From positions 1-64,000 of the forward strand of contig NZ_AZVB01000014.1 of the NCBI RefSeq assembly GCF_000513995.1: a DNA stretch of 64,000 bases, given 5' to 3'. A program made the translations under genes and the position numbers. The notes under the pieces are model-generated. The model had not been told where the DNA came from. It searched no databases and worked only from the letters and a program-made list of their open reading frames with translations. This DNA comes from Pseudoxanthomonas sp. J35 (GTDB taxonomy: Bacteria; Pseudomonadota; Gammaproteobacteria; Xanthomonadales; Xanthomonadaceae). Positions 30,689 through 39,795 of the stretch are shown here, piece after piece (the first letter of the stretch is position 1; each line of letters begins with the position of its first letter).

Positions 30689-30715
30689 CACCGGGCCACC
30701 ACGGAGATGCACCCC

Positions 30716-31048
30716 ATGCCAGTCACTCTCACCCCCGTCGCCCTGGAACGCGTGCAGCGCTTCCTGCAGCGCGACCCGGCCGCGCTGGGCCTGCGCTTCG
30801 GCGTGGAGCGCACCGGCTGCTCGGGCTGGGGCCACGTGGCCGACCTGGCCCGCGAGCAGCGCGAGGGCGACGCCGTGTTCGAGCAGGGCGGGGTGCGGAT
30901 CTACGTCGATGCGCAGAGCCTGCCGCTGGTCGACGGCACCGAGATCGACTTTGCCCGCCAGGGGCTGGGCGAGGGCTTCGTGTTCCGCAACCCCAACGCC
31001 ACGGCGGAGTGCGGCTGCGGCGAGAGCTTCACCACCGGGCCGGCCTGA
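30716..31048 (+). CDS. A-type iron-sulfur carrier (IscA/ErpA/SufA family)
   Basis: A 110-residue scaffold/carrier for Fe-S clusters. The three conserved cysteines are visible in [11 protein letters not shown] and in AECGCGESF near the C-terminus. The start at 30716 is preferred to the in-frame ATG at 30707, since GGAG lies ten bases before 30716. It stands alone, not in a suf or isc operon, so the exact paralogue cannot be named. Confidence 0.9.
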   Translation: MPVTLTPVALERVQRFLQRDPAALGLRFGVERTGCSGWGHVADLAREQREGDAVFEQGGVRIYVDAQSLPLVDGTEIDFARQGLGEGFVFRNPNATAECGCGESFTTGPA

Positions 31049-31144
31049 AGCGGGCCCGTCTGGCCGGAAGGCGTGCCTTCCGGCATGGCCGCCGCGCGGC
31101 CGCACGCGCTAGGCTTGGGCGCTTCCAGTCCGCCCGGAGTCCCG

Positions 31145-32938
31145 ATGCGTCGTACCGTCCTGGCCGTTGCCCTGGCCGCCTGCTGCTTCCCCGTGTTCTC
31201 CGCCGAGCCCGCGACGCCCGCCGCCGCGTCCGCGTCGCGCAACGCGGCCTCGCTCGCGCTGCACCGCCTGTTCGACAGCGAATGGGAGCGCAACCTGCGC
31301 GAGTCGCCGGAGAACGCCGCCTACCTGGGCGACCACCGCTACGACGACCGCTGGACCGACATGAGCCTGGAGGCGATCCAGCGCCGCGAGGCCGCGGACC
31401 GCGAGGCGCTGGCCGCGCTGCGCCGGATCGACCGCGCCGCGCTGCCGCCGGACGACCAGCTCACCTATGACACCTTCCTGTGGCTGCAGGAGCGGGCGGT
31501 GGCGCGCCAGCGCTTCCGCGAATACCTGCAGCCGATCGGCCACCAGGGCGGGGTGCAGACCGCCGACGGCATCGCCGAGATCCTGCCGTTCGCCAGCGCC
31601 GCCGACTACCGCAACTGGATCGCCCGCCTGCAGTCGCTGCCGCAGGTGCTGGAGCAGACCACCGCACTGATGCGCGCCGGCATCGAAGCCGGCAGCCTGC
31701 CGCCGAAGGTGCTGATGCAGCGCGTCTCCGGCCAGATCGCCGCGCAGGTGGTGGAGGATCCGGAAGCCAGCCCGTTCTACCGGCCCTTCAGGAAGATGCC
31801 CGACGCCATCCCGGCGGCCGAGCAGGCCGCGTTGCGCGCGCAGGCCAAGGCCGCCATCACCGGCAAGGTGGTGCCGGCCTACCGCGAGTTCGGCCGCTTC
31901 TTCGAGGCCGAGTACCTGCCGCGCACCCGCGACAGCATCGCCGCCACGGACCTGCCCGACGGCAAGGCGTACTACGACTTCCTGGCCGGCTGGTACACGA
32001 CCACGCGCCTGACCGCCGACGAGATCCACCAGATCGGCCTCGAGGAGGTGGCGCGGATCCGCGCGGAGATGGAGAAGGTCCGCGAGGAGGTCGGCTTCAA
32101 GGGCGACCTGAAGGCCTTTTTCCAGCACCTGCGCACCGATCCGGAGTTCTTCTACACCGATCCGGCCGACCTGCTGGAGGCCTACCAGGCCCTGGCCAAG
32201 CGCATCGACCCGGAGCTGGTGAAGGTGTTCCGCACCATCCCGCGCCAGCCCTACGGCGTGCGCCCGATCCCCGACAACATCGCCCCGGACACGACCACCG
32301 CCTATTACCAGCCCGGCGCGGTGGACGGCAGCCGCGCCGGCTTCTACTACGTGAACCTGTACAAGCCCGAGGTGCGGCCGAAGTGGGAGATGCTGGCGCT
32401 GTCGCTGCACGAGGCGGTGCCGGGCCACCACTTCCAGTTCGCCCGCGGCGCCGAGCTGCCGGGGCTGCCGCTGTTCCGCCGCTCGGCCTATTTCGTCGCC
32501 TACGGCGAGGGCTGGGGCCTGTACGCCGAACGCCTGGGCTACGACATGGGCCTGTACGACGACCCGTACGACCGCATGGGCCAGCTGGCCTACGACATGT
32601 GGCGCGCGGTGCGCCTGGTGGTCGACACCGGGATGCACGCCAAGGGCTGGAGCCGGCAGCAGGCGATCGATTTCTTCATGGACAACTCGCCCAAGACCGA
32701 ACAGGACGTGGTCAACGAGATCGACCGCTACATCGCCTGGCCGGGGCAGGCCCTGGCCTACAAGATCGGCCAGCTGAAGATCTCGGGCCTGCGCGAGGAG
32801 GCCGCGCGCGAGCTGGGGCCGGCCTTCGACGTGCGCGATTTCAACGACGCGGTGCTGGAGACCGGGTCGGTGCCGCTGGAGACGCTGGAGGCGCATGTCC
32901 GCGCCTGGATCGCGGAGCGCAAGAAGGATTCCCGCTGA
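31145..32938 (+). CDS. Exported DUF885 zinc metallopeptidase
   Basis: A 597-residue protein with a signal peptide (MRRTVLAVALAACCFPVFSA). The DUF885 body is mostly helical. The gluzincin-like motif HEAVPGHH is at 422-429, with the downstream Glu in YGEGWGLYAERLG. DUF885 proteins are proposed periplasmic peptidases or carboxypeptidases. ATG 31145 lies 25 codons inside the longest frame and gives the signal peptide directly. It is monocistronic. Confidence 0.88.
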   Translation: MRRTVLAVALAACCFPVFSAEPATPAAASASRNAASLALHRLFDSEWERNLRESPENAAYLGDHRYDDRWTDMSLEAIQRREAADREALAALRRIDRAALPPDDQLTYDTFLWLQERAVARQRFREYLQPIGHQGGVQTADGIAEILPFASAADYRNWIARLQSLPQVLEQTTALMRAGIEAGSLPPKVLMQRVSGQIAAQVVEDPEASPFYRPFRKMPDAIPAAEQAALRAQAKAAITGKVVPAYREFGRFFEAEYLPRTRDSIAATDLPDGKAYYDFLAGWYTTTRLTADEIHQIGLEEVARIRAEMEKVREEVGFKGDLKAFFQHLRTDPEFFYTDPADLLEAYQALAKRIDPELVKVFRTIPRQPYGVRPIPDNIAPDTTTAYYQPGAVDGSRAGFYYVNLYKPEVRPKWEMLALSLHEAVPGHHFQFARGAELPGLPLFRRSAYFVAYGEGWGLYAERLGYDMGLYDDPYDRMGQLAYDMWRAVRLVVDTGMHAKGWSRQQAIDFFMDNSPKTEQDVVNEIDRYIAWPGQALAYKIGQLKISGLREEAARELGPAFDVRDFNDAVLETGSVPLETLEAHVRAWIAERKKDSR

Positions 32939-33052
32939 TATTTTAAAGAGTTGCGCGATATAGTTGCAGCGTTTTGTTGCGAAGGGCTCCTCGTCCCGCG
33001 GTCTCGGCCAGGGGCAGGGGAGTCGCCCGAAGCCGGGCGCAGACCCGCGGGT

Positions 33053-33081
33053 TTGCGCCCAAGTGACTGACCCGGCATAAT
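33053..33081 (+). promoter_or_regulatory. Promoter for the rpsF-rpsR-rplI operon
   Basis: TTGCGC (33053-33058), a 17-base spacer and CATAAT (33076-33081) form a good sigma-70 promoter. It leaves a leader of about 100 bases before rpsF. The leader contains a hairpin CCTGCGGCA / TGCCGGCAGG near 33092-33113 that could serve S6-S18 autoregulation; this is untested. Confidence 0.5.
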
Positions 33082-33192
33082 TTCCGGCTTCCTGCGGCAC
33101 GCTGCCGGCAGGAACCCTTGCCCCACCGCTTCCGTTCCGGTCGACGGGGGGCTGCCAGGCCCGCAAGGGCCGCATCCACGAGGAAACCAACG

Positions 33193-33627
33193 ATGCGTCA
33201 TTACGAAATCGTGTTCCTGGTCCATCCGGACCAGAGCGAGCAGGTCCCGGCGATGATCGAGCGCTACAAGTCGATCATCGAGGGCGGCAACGGCACCGTG
33301 CACCGCCTGGAAGACTGGGGCCGCCGCCAGCTGGCCTACCCGATCCAGAACCTGGTCAAGGCCCACTACGTCCTGTTCAACGTCGAGGCCTCGCAGGCCG
33401 TCCTGGACGAGCTGGTCGAAACCTTCCGCTTCAACGACGCGATCCTGCGCCACCTGGTCATCCGCCGCGACGGCCCGGAGACCGAGCAGTCGCTGATCAT
33501 GAAGAGCAAGGACGAGAAGGGCGACAAGCCCGAGCGTGGCGAGCGCCGCCGCCGTGACGAGGAAGGCGAGGGCAACGCCACCGCCGCCGCTGAAACCGAC
33601 GGCGACAACGCCGAAGCCGCCGCCTAA
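33193..33627 (+). CDS. rpsF: 30S ribosomal protein S6
   Basis: A 144-residue S6. The ferredoxin-like core [14 protein letters not shown] ... [11 protein letters not shown] ... HYVLFNVEA is followed by an unusually long charged tail (about 105-144, [17 protein letters not shown] then Ala/Glu-rich), as in other xanthomonads. It binds S18 in the small-subunit platform. Followed after 11 bases by rpsR. Confidence 0.97.
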   Translation: MRHYEIVFLVHPDQSEQVPAMIERYKSIIEGGNGTVHRLEDWGRRQLAYPIQNLVKAHYVLFNVEASQAVLDELVETFRFNDAILRHLVIRRDGPETEQSLIMKSKDEKGDKPERGERRRRDEEGEGNATAAAETDGDNAEAAA

Positions 33628-33638
33628 GGAGCACAGCC

Positions 33639-33869
33639 ATGTCCAAGTTCTTCCGCCGCCGCAAGTTCTGCAAGTTCACTGCCGAGGGCGTCAAGGAGAT
33701 CGATTACAAGGATCTCAACACCCTGCGCCAGTACCTGACCGAGAACGGCAAGATCGTCCCGAGCCGCGTGACCGGCACCAAGTCGCGTTACCAGCGCCAG
33801 CTGTCGACCGCGATCAAGCGCGCCCGTTACCTGGCCCTGATCCCGTACACCGACAACCACGACATCTGA
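33639..33869 (+). CDS. rpsR: 30S ribosomal protein S18
   Basis: A 76-residue S18 with the basic start [34 protein letters not shown] and [28 protein letters not shown]. Full length for the family. AGGAGC is upstream of the ATG. Confidence 0.98.
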   Translation: MSKFFRRRKFCKFTAEGVKEIDYKDLNTLRQYLTENGKIVPSRVTGTKSRYQRQLSTAIKRARYLALIPYTDNHDI

Positions 33870-33982
33870 TGCGGGTCCTTCGCAGGAGCCCGCACATCCG
33901 TGTGCGGACTGTTGACGAAAGGCACTTCATCTTCAGAGCTGGTTGTTAGAACAAGACACGTCCGATCCGGACAGCAATCGTT

Positions 33983-34004
33983 GCCGCGCCTGCCATGGCG
34001 CGGC
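33983..34004 (+). other. Hairpin in the rpsR-rplI gap
   Basis: GCCGCGCC (33983-33990) pairs with GGCGCGGC (33997-34004) around TGCCAT, 22 bases before rplI. A second stem GATGCGGG / CCCGCACATC lies just after rpsR (about 33867-33900). No U-runs follow, so transcription probably continues into rplI. Confidence 0.5.
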
Positions 34005-34026
34005 TAACGGATAGAGGAGCAATACG

Positions 34027-34476
34027 ATGGAACTGATCCTTCTGCAGAAGGTCACCAACTTGGGCAACCTCGGCGACAAGGTCACCGTGAAGCCGGGCTA
34101 CGGCCGCAACTTCCTGGTCCCGCAGGGCAAGGCCGTGCCGGCCACCGCCGCCAACCTGGCCGAGTTCGAGGCCAAGCGCGCCGAGTACGAAGCCAAGGCC
34201 AAGGCGCTGCTGGACGAGGCCCAGGCCCGCCTGGCCAAGCTGGAAGGCGCCAGCATCACGGTCAAGGCCAACGCCTCGACCGAAGGCAAGCTGTACGGCT
34301 CGGTCGGCCCGCGCGACATCGCCGAGGCCTTCACCGCCGCCGGCCTGCCGCTGGAGAAGAGCGAAGTGGTGATGGGCGAAGGCCCGATCCGCCACACCGG
34401 CGAGTTCGACGTGACCGTGCACCTGCACGCCGACGTCGAGACCACCGTCAAGGTCGTGGTCGAGCCGGAAGCCTGA
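34027..34476 (+). CDS. rplI: 50S ribosomal protein L9
   Basis: A 149-residue L9. The N-terminal domain [36 protein letters not shown] is textbook and is followed by the long connecting helix (Ala/Glu/Lys-rich, about 45-75) and the C-terminal rRNA-binding domain ([22 protein letters not shown]). AGAGGAGC precedes the start. Confidence 0.98.
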   Translation: MELILLQKVTNLGNLGDKVTVKPGYGRNFLVPQGKAVPATAANLAEFEAKRAEYEAKAKALLDEAQARLAKLEGASITVKANASTEGKLYGSVGPRDIAEAFTAAGLPLEKSEVVMGEGPIRHTGEFDVTVHLHADVETTVKVVVEPEA

Positions 34477-34505
34477 TCGGCCCCTGGTCCGCAATACCCG
34501 ACGGA

Positions 34506-34532
34506 GGGCGCCGCAAGGCGCCCTTCTCTTTT
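34506..34532 (+). terminator. Rho-independent terminator after rplI
   Basis: GGGCGCC (34506-34512), loop GCAA, GGCGCCC (34517-34523), then TTCTCTTTT. It separates the ribosomal operon from dnaB. Confidence 0.85.
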
Positions 34533-34682
34533 GCGGCCCGTCGCAGCCGGTGAGATGTCCACGGGTTATGCACAGGGTTGTGCATGGCAGTGGCGCTGGC
34601 CGGCGCATACGATGGGCCGCTGCTCCACTGGTCCATTCCGGCCGCGTGCCCAGGCACCCGGCCGTATCGAGGAACGCCCCGA

Positions 34683-36092
34683 ATGTCCGCACGCCCCGGT
34701 TTCCGCAAAGACCGCGAACGCGACAGCAGCGATGGCCGTATCGAACACCTGCGCGTCCCGCCGCATTCAGTCGAGGCCGAACAGGCGGTGCTCGGCGGCC
34801 TGATGCTGGCGCCGGAGTCGTACGACAGCGTCGGCGACATCCTGGTCGAGAAGGACTTCTACCGCCGCGACCACCAGCTGATCTACCGCGCCATCCGCGA
34901 GCTGGCCGAGAAGAACCAGCCGTTCGACGCGGTGACCCTGGGCGAGTGGTTCGATTCGCAGGGCTTCTCCGAGCAGATCGGCGGCGGCGCCTACCTGGTG
35001 GAGCTGGTCACCACCACGCCCTCGGCAGCCAACATCCGCGCCTACGCCGAGATCGTCCGCGACAAGGCGGTGCTGCGCCAGCTGATCGAGGTCGGCACCG
35101 ACATCGTCAACAACGGCTTCCAGCCCGAAGGGCGCGACAGCGCCGAGCTGCTGGCCAAGGCCGAGCAGGACGTGTTCGCGATCGCCGAGGCCGGCGCGCG
35201 CGGGCGCACCGACTTCACCGGCCTCAACACCGCGCTGCGCGACGCCTTCGAGGTGCTGCAGAAGCGCTTCGAGAGCGGCGGCAACATCACCGGCCTGCCG
35301 ACCGGCTATACCGAGTTCGACAACATCACCGCCGGCCTGCAGCCGACCGACCTGATCATCCTCGCGGCGCGCCCGGCGATGGGCAAGACCACCTTCGCCC
35401 TGAACATCGCCGAGTACGCGGCGATCAAGTCGAAGAAGGCGGTGGCGGTGTTCTCCATGGAAATGTCGGCCGCGCAGCTGGCGCTGCGCCTGATCTCCTC
35501 CAACGGCCGGGTCAACGCCCAGCGCCTGCGCACCGGCCAGCTGGAGGACGAGGACTGGAGCCGGGTGACGGCGGCCATCCGCATGCTCAAGGAAACCAAG
35601 ATCTTCATCGACGACACGCCGGCGCTGTCGCCGGACGTGCTGCGCTCCAAGTGCCGCCGCCTCAAGCGCGAGCACGGCCTGGGCCTGGTGGTGATCGACT
35701 ACCTGCAGCTGATGCAGGTGCCGGGCAACAGCGAGAACCGCGCGACCGAGATCTCGGAGATCAGCCGTTCGCTCAAGGCCCTGGCCAAGGAGCTCAACGT
35801 GCCGGTGATCGCGCTGTCGCAGCTCAACCGCTCGCTGGAAACGCGTACCGACAAGCGCCCGGTGATGGCCGACCTGCGCGAATCGGGCGCCATCGAGCAG
35901 GACGCGGACATCATCCTGTTCATCTACCGCGACGAGTACTACAACAAGGAAAACTCGCCGGACAAGGGACTGGCCGAGGTGATCATCGGCAAGCACCGTA
36001 GCGGTCCGACCGGCTCGGTGAAGCTGAAGTTCTTCGGCGAATACACCCGCTTCGACAACCTCAGCCACGACTCGGTGGGCAGCTTCGAGTAG
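34683..36092 (+). CDS. dnaB: Replicative DNA helicase DnaB
   Basis: A 469-residue hexameric helicase. The N-terminal domain has VPPHSVEAEQAVLGGLM, the linker covers about 130-175, and the RecA-like core has RPAMGKTTFALNIA (Walker A), VVIDYLQLM (Walker B) and SQLNRSLETR. It ends GPTGSVKLKFFGEYTRFDNL. ATG 34683 (MSARPGFRKD) is chosen over the in-frame codons back to 34578, which would add unrelated residues. rpsF-rpsR-rplI-dnaB is a widely conserved order. Confidence 0.97.
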   Translation: MSARPGFRKDRERDSSDGRIEHLRVPPHSVEAEQAVLGGLMLAPESYDSVGDILVEKDFYRRDHQLIYRAIRELAEKNQPFDAVTLGEWFDSQGFSEQIGGGAYLVELVTTTPSAANIRAYAEIVRDKAVLRQLIEVGTDIVNNGFQPEGRDSAELLAKAEQDVFAIAEAGARGRTDFTGLNTALRDAFEVLQKRFESGGNITGLPTGYTEFDNITAGLQPTDLIILAARPAMGKTTFALNIAEYAAIKSKKAVAVFSMEMSAAQLALRLISSNGRVNAQRLRTGQLEDEDWSRVTAAIRMLKETKIFIDDTPALSPDVLRSKCRRLKREHGLGLVVIDYLQLMQVPGNSENRATEISEISRSLKALAKELNVPVIALSQLNRSLETRTDKRPVMADLRESGAIEQDADIILFIYRDEYYNKENSPDKGLAEVIIGKHRSGPTGSVKLKFFGEYTRFDNLSHDSVGSFE

Positions 36093-36219
36093 GCCGGCGG
36101 CCGCGCCGCCGGCCGCCGGCCGGATCTGTGGCCGCAGACACGATCCGCTCATCTTGGGCTGCTTATGCTCCCGTGCACCCGGCCGGACGGCCGTGAATCC
36201 CCGCACAGGAGCGTGTCCC

Positions 36220-36891
36220 ATGACCAAGAACAACATCCTCGCCGGTACCGCCATGCTCGTGGCCGTGCTCGCCGCCGGCTGCCAGACCACCGATCCGTAC
36301 AGCGGCCAGCGCCAGCAGAACCGCACCGGCACCGGCGCGCTGATCGGCGCGGGCATCGGCATCGCCGCCGGCCTGCTGAGCGGCGACAGCGCGGTCGAGC
36401 GCCGCCAGCACGCCCTGATCGGCGCCGGCCTGGGCGGCCTGGCCGGCGCGGCCGTCGGCAACTACCAGGACCGCCAGCAGGCGGCGCTGCGCGAGAAGCT
36501 GCAGGGCACCGGCGTGGACGTGGCGCGCAAGGGCGACAACATCACCCTCAACATGCCGGGCAACATCACCTTCGCCTTCAACAGCGCCAACATCGACCCG
36601 CAGTTCTACACCGTGCTCAACGACGTGGCCGGCGTGCTGCGCGAGTACGACCAGACCGTGGTCGAGGTCGCCGGCCACACCGACAGCGTGGGCAGCGACG
36701 AGGTCAACCAGCGCCTGTCCGAGCAGCGCGCCGAAGCGGTGGCCCAGTACCTGGCCGCGCAGGGCGTGCAGCGCGAGCGCCTGATCACCGTCGGCGCCGG
36801 CAAGCGCTACCCGATTGCCAGCAACGACACCGAGGCCGGTCGCGCCGCCAACCGCCGCGTGGAAATCACCCTGGTCCCGATCCAGTCCTGA
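36220..36891 (+). CDS. OmpA-family outer-membrane lipoprotein (YiaD-like)
   Basis: A 223-residue lipoprotein. The signal peptide ends in a lipobox (VLAAGC, lipidated Cys near residue 22). Two glycine-zipper segments (GALIGAGIGIAAGLLSG and LIGAGLGGLAGAAVG) suggest membrane association. The OmpA C-terminal domain (about 110-220) has FNSANIDPQ, VEVAGHTDSVGS and RLSEQRAEAVAQYL for peptidoglycan binding, ending NRRVEITLVP. It is monocistronic with GAGCGTGTCCC before the ATG. Confidence 0.93.
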   Translation: MTKNNILAGTAMLVAVLAAGCQTTDPYSGQRQQNRTGTGALIGAGIGIAAGLLSGDSAVERRQHALIGAGLGGLAGAAVGNYQDRQQAALREKLQGTGVDVARKGDNITLNMPGNITFAFNSANIDPQFYTVLNDVAGVLREYDQTVVEVAGHTDSVGSDEVNQRLSEQRAEAVAQYLAAQGVQRERLITVGAGKRYPIASNDTEAGRAANRRVEITLVPIQS

Positions 36892-37121
36892 GCCGGCCGA
36901 CTCAGCCGGCCACTTCGGCCAGCACGCGCTCGCCCTCGCGGCGGGCGCTTTCCGCGGCCTCGGCCACGGCGGCGTCTTCCGCCGCGGCCGAGGCCGCGTT
37001 CGCCGCCGCGCACTGCGCCAGGACGGCTCCGGCGCCGGACCTGGCCGCGGCGGAACCGGGCCGGGCACCCCCGGCTGACGGCTTCGCGGCGGCTTGACGG
37101 TGCGCCGGCGATGGTGCGCCG

Positions 37122-37592
37122 ATGGAATGGTTCGACGAACTGCGGACACTGCCGGGCGTCCTCTATGCGATGGCGCTCGGCGGCGCGATCGGCTTCGAGC
37201 GCGAGCTGAAGGACCGGCCGGCCGGTTTCCGCACGCACATGCTGGTGGCCGGCACCGCGGCGCTGCTGCTGGGCCTGAGCCGGATGGTGCTGGAGGACGG
37301 CCGCTACGGCGGCGCCGGCCTGCAGATCGATCCGCTGCGCCTGGTGGAGGCGGTCGTGGCCGGTGTTTCCTTCATCGGCGCCGGCACCATCTTCGCCAGC
37401 CGCAGCGGCGAGAGCGTGCAAGGCATCACCACGGCCGCCTCGCTGCTGATGGTGGCGGCGATCGGGATCACCGTCGGCTTCCGCTACCACCTGCTGGCCC
37501 TGGCCATCACCGTGCTGGCCCTGGGGGTGCTGACGGTGCTGCGCTGGGTCGAACGGCGGGCCAGGTCCGGCGGGCCGGCGCGCGGCGACTAG
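37122..37592 (+). CDS. MgtC/SapB family membrane protein
   Basis: A 156-residue protein with four transmembrane helices and the MgtC signature GGAIGFERELKDRPAGFRTHMLV followed by GVSFIGAGTIF and VQGITTAASLL. Only the membrane domain is present; the C-terminal ACT-like domain of Salmonella MgtC is absent. MgtC proteins affect virulence and F-ATPase or Mg2+ adaptation; in this genome the role is unknown. The 229 bases before it hold no gene I can support. Confidence 0.88.
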   Translation: MEWFDELRTLPGVLYAMALGGAIGFERELKDRPAGFRTHMLVAGTAALLLGLSRMVLEDGRYGGAGLQIDPLRLVEAVVAGVSFIGAGTIFASRSGESVQGITTAASLLMVAAIGITVGFRYHLLALAITVLALGVLTVLRWVERRARSGGPARGD

Positions 37593-37619
37593 CGCTTCCC
37601 GTCGGCGGGGCGCGGTGGC

Positions 37620-37856
37620 TCAGACCCGGTCCTCGATGCCCTCGACCCCGGCGTGCGCGGCGCAATGCGCGCAGCAGAAGAAGCGGCCGTCGTGTTCGGC
37701 GCCGTGGCCGATGATCCGGCAGCCGCAATGCTCGCAGGCCGGGGCGACGGCATGGATCGCGCATTCGAACGAGTCGTAGGTGCCGCGGGTGCCGTCGGCC
37801 TGGACGATCTCGAAGGCCTTGTCGTAGTCGTTACCGCAGACGTCGCAGCGTGCCAT
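37620..37856 (-). CDS. Small zinc-ribbon protein, conserved hypothetical
   Basis: A 78-residue protein with several paired cysteines: CDVCGNDYDKAF at the start, DSFECAIHAVAP, CEHCGCRIIGHG and FFCCAHCAAHAG. These should bind two zinc ions (treble-clef/LIM-like). No enzyme motif. It lies 53 bases downstream of the UdgX-like gene on the same strand. Related short proteins are annotated only as hypothetical in actinobacteria and proteobacteria. Confidence 0.7.
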   Translation of the reverse strand: MARCDVCGNDYDKAFEIVQADGTRGTYDSFECAIHAVAPACEHCGCRIIGHGAEHDGRFFCCAHCAAHAGVEGIEDRV

Positions 37857-37909
37857 GGGGGTTCTCCGGGGGCGTCGGGGCGTGCCATTGCAGCGCCGCC
37901 GCCGTGAAA

Positions 37910-38581
37910 TCAGGGCGACGGTCGCGCGAAGCCGCGGTCGAGCCCGGCCGCAGCGGTGCGCAGGTCGCTGAGCAGTTGCGCGCGGGCGGCCTCGCGGTCG
38001 GGTCCGCGCATGCGCAGGATCGCCGAGGGATGCCAGGTCGCCAATGCGTGTGTTTCCGGTCCCGGCACCTGCCAGCGTCCACGTTCGCGCAGCAGGCCGA
38101 ACCGGTTGCCGAACAGCGTATGCGCGGCCATCGCGCCAAGCGCGACCGCCGCCGGCCGCAGCCGGTCCAGCTCGGCGGCCAGCCATGGCCGGCATGCGGC
38201 CTGTTCGGCGGCATTGGCGCGGCTGTGCAGGCGGCGCTTGCCGCGCATGCGGAACTTGAAGTGCTTGACGGTGTTGGTCAGGTAGACCTGCAGCGGATCG
38301 ATCCCGGCCTCGGCCAGCAGCTCGCGCAGCAGGCGCCCCGCCGGCCCGACGAAGGGCTTGCCCGCCAGGTCCTCCTCGTTGCCCGGCTGTTCGCCGACCA
38401 GCATCAGCCGCGCGCGGCCAGGGCCGGCGCCGAACACGGTGCGGGTGGCATCGCGCCAGAGCGGGCAGCGTCGGCAGCCGGCCGCCTCGCGGCGCAAAGC
38501 CGCCAGGGAACCGTCCGGCACCTCGTCGACCGGCTTGGCCAGGCGGGGCGGCTCGGGTCTGCGGGCGCGTGGCGGGACCAT
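37910..38581 (-). CDS. UdgX-like uracil-DNA glycosylase (family 4-like)
   Basis: A 223-residue Fe-S glycosylase removing uracil from DNA. The active-site loop is GEQPGNEEDLAGKPFVGPAGRLL. GKRRLHSRANAAE matches the R-loop KRRIH of UdgX, whose His forms a covalent bond with the abasic site. WHPSAILR is motif 2. Cluster cysteines are in AGCRRCPLW, ACRPWL and nearby. The Ile-to-Leu change in KRRLH is minor. ATG 38581 gives MVPPRARRP; the longer frame to 38767 runs towards the tmRNA promoter. It is divergent from ssrA. Confidence 0.85.
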   Translation of the reverse strand: MVPPRARRPEPPRLAKPVDEVPDGSLAALRREAAGCRRCPLWRDATRTVFGAGPGRARLMLVGEQPGNEEDLAGKPFVGPAGRLLRELLAEAGIDPLQVYLTNTVKHFKFRMRGKRRLHSRANAAEQAACRPWLAAELDRLRPAAVALGAMAAHTLFGNRFGLLRERGRWQVPGPETHALATWHPSAILRMRGPDREAARAQLLSDLRTAAAGLDRGFARPSP

Positions 38582-38721
38582 CGCCGCAGGCTGGCGCCGG
38601 CGCCGTGGCGCGGCGGTGAACGGATGAACCCCCGCCCAGCAGCACGCAGGCCGAGCTTGAAGCGGGGCAGGGGCGTCCCTACACTGCAGGGTGTCTGGCG
38701 ATACGCTCGCCCGAAGTTTCC

Positions 38722-39076
<355 letters not shown>

Positions 39077-39082
39077 ATAATG

Positions 39083-39114
39083 AAACCCCAACCGTTCTCG
39101 GTTGGGGTTTTTTC
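39083..39114 (+). terminator. Rho-independent terminator of ssrA
   Basis: AAACCCCAACCG pairs with CGGTTGGGGTTT around TTCT and runs into TTTTTTC. It begins seven bases after the CCA end of tmRNA. Confidence 0.92.
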
Positions 39115-39291
39115 TTGCCTGATCGCGCCGGTTCCCGCGTGTTCTTGGGGGTTCCTGCGGAAGCCTGCGGACTTCGCCGGTCAGCCTCTCAGCCCGTTCC
39201 GGGCCACATTCCACTCTCTCCTGGCCATTCCTCGCTCCGACCTCGCTCCCTGGAAGTTGCCCGAAGTCCGCAAGGGCCACAACTCAGGCCC

Positions 39292-39435
39292 TTACAGATC
39301 AAAGAGTTACGCGCGGACGAATCAAGCGGTTGGATTGCGGCATCGGGTGGCGACGGAAACGCTGCGGGTGCGTTTCGTCGGTCGTTATCGAGCACTACCG
39401 ACAGATTGCAACGCGGAAGTATGTGCCTGGATGGG
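39292..39435 (+). pseudogene. Possible integrase (tyrosine recombinase) N-terminal relic, frameshifted
   Basis: Three consecutive reading-frame pieces look like parts of one N-terminal integrase domain: LQIKELRADESSGWIAASGG in frame 1, then ETLRVRFVGRYR in a second frame, then HYRQIATRKYVPGWG in the third. The order and spacing fit the start of DUF4102-type phage integrases that use ssrA. Two frameshifts and truncation near 39,435 make it dead. The assignment rests on eye comparison only. Confidence 0.35.
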
Positions 39436-39454
39436 GGCCAAGATAAGAAATGCC

Positions 39455-39484
39455 TTGTCAGGACAATGTCCGGACACCTACAAT
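39455..39484 (+). promoter_or_regulatory. Promoter with overlapping operators for the tacA-tacT pair
   Basis: TTGTCA (39455-39460), 18-base spacer and TACAAT (39479-39484). The spacer holds two near-identical 10-base palindromic sites, TGTCAGGACA (39456-39465) and TGTCCGGACA (39468-39477), centred 12 bases apart. Ribbon-helix-helix antitoxins bind such tandem sites, so the downstream DUF1778 protein with its toxin probably represses here. GGAGGGG is the SD, seven bases before the ATG at 39517. Confidence 0.7.
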
Positions 39485-39516
39485 AGAGACATCCAAAATC
39501 CGTCCGGAGGGGCACC

Positions 39517-39795
39517 ATGAGCACCCTGAATCTTTCCAAGACCGAACGCATTGACGTTCGTGCCAGCGCGCCAGTCAAGCAACTGCTGCAGGAAGCCGCA
39601 CGCGCCTGCCACAAGAACGTCAGCGAGTTTCTGCTCGATGCAGGTGTAACGGCGGCCACGCAGACGCTGGCGGATCGTCGCCAGTTCCTACTGGACGAGG
39701 CGCAGTGGCAAGCCTTCCAGGAGGCACTGGACCGCCCGGTGCAAAGCAAGCCGCGTCTGAAAAAATTGCTGCGTGAGCCCGGGGTTCTGGATTGA
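39517..39795 (+). CDS. DUF1778 ribbon-helix-helix antitoxin (TacA-like)
   Basis: A 92-residue antitoxin. The N-terminal RHH (about 5-45) has KTERIDVRASAPVKQLLQEAARACHKNVSEF. The C-terminal tail, with ALDRPVQSKPRLKKLL, is the part expected to wrap the toxin active site, as in TacA. It overlaps the toxin gene by four bases and should autorepress through the operators upstream. Confidence 0.92.
   Translation: MSTLNLSKTERIDVRASAPVKQLLQEAARACHKNVSEFLLDAGVTAATQTLADRRQFLLDEAQWQAFQEALDRPVQSKPRLKKLLREPGVLD

Noticed and set aside
36902-37121. Ala-rich minus-strand frame ending in AAVAEAAESARREGERVLAEVAG-like sequence
   Set aside because: Codon use is plausible, but no ATG, GTG or TTG start with a ribosome-binding site is found; a relic is possible, but not supportable.
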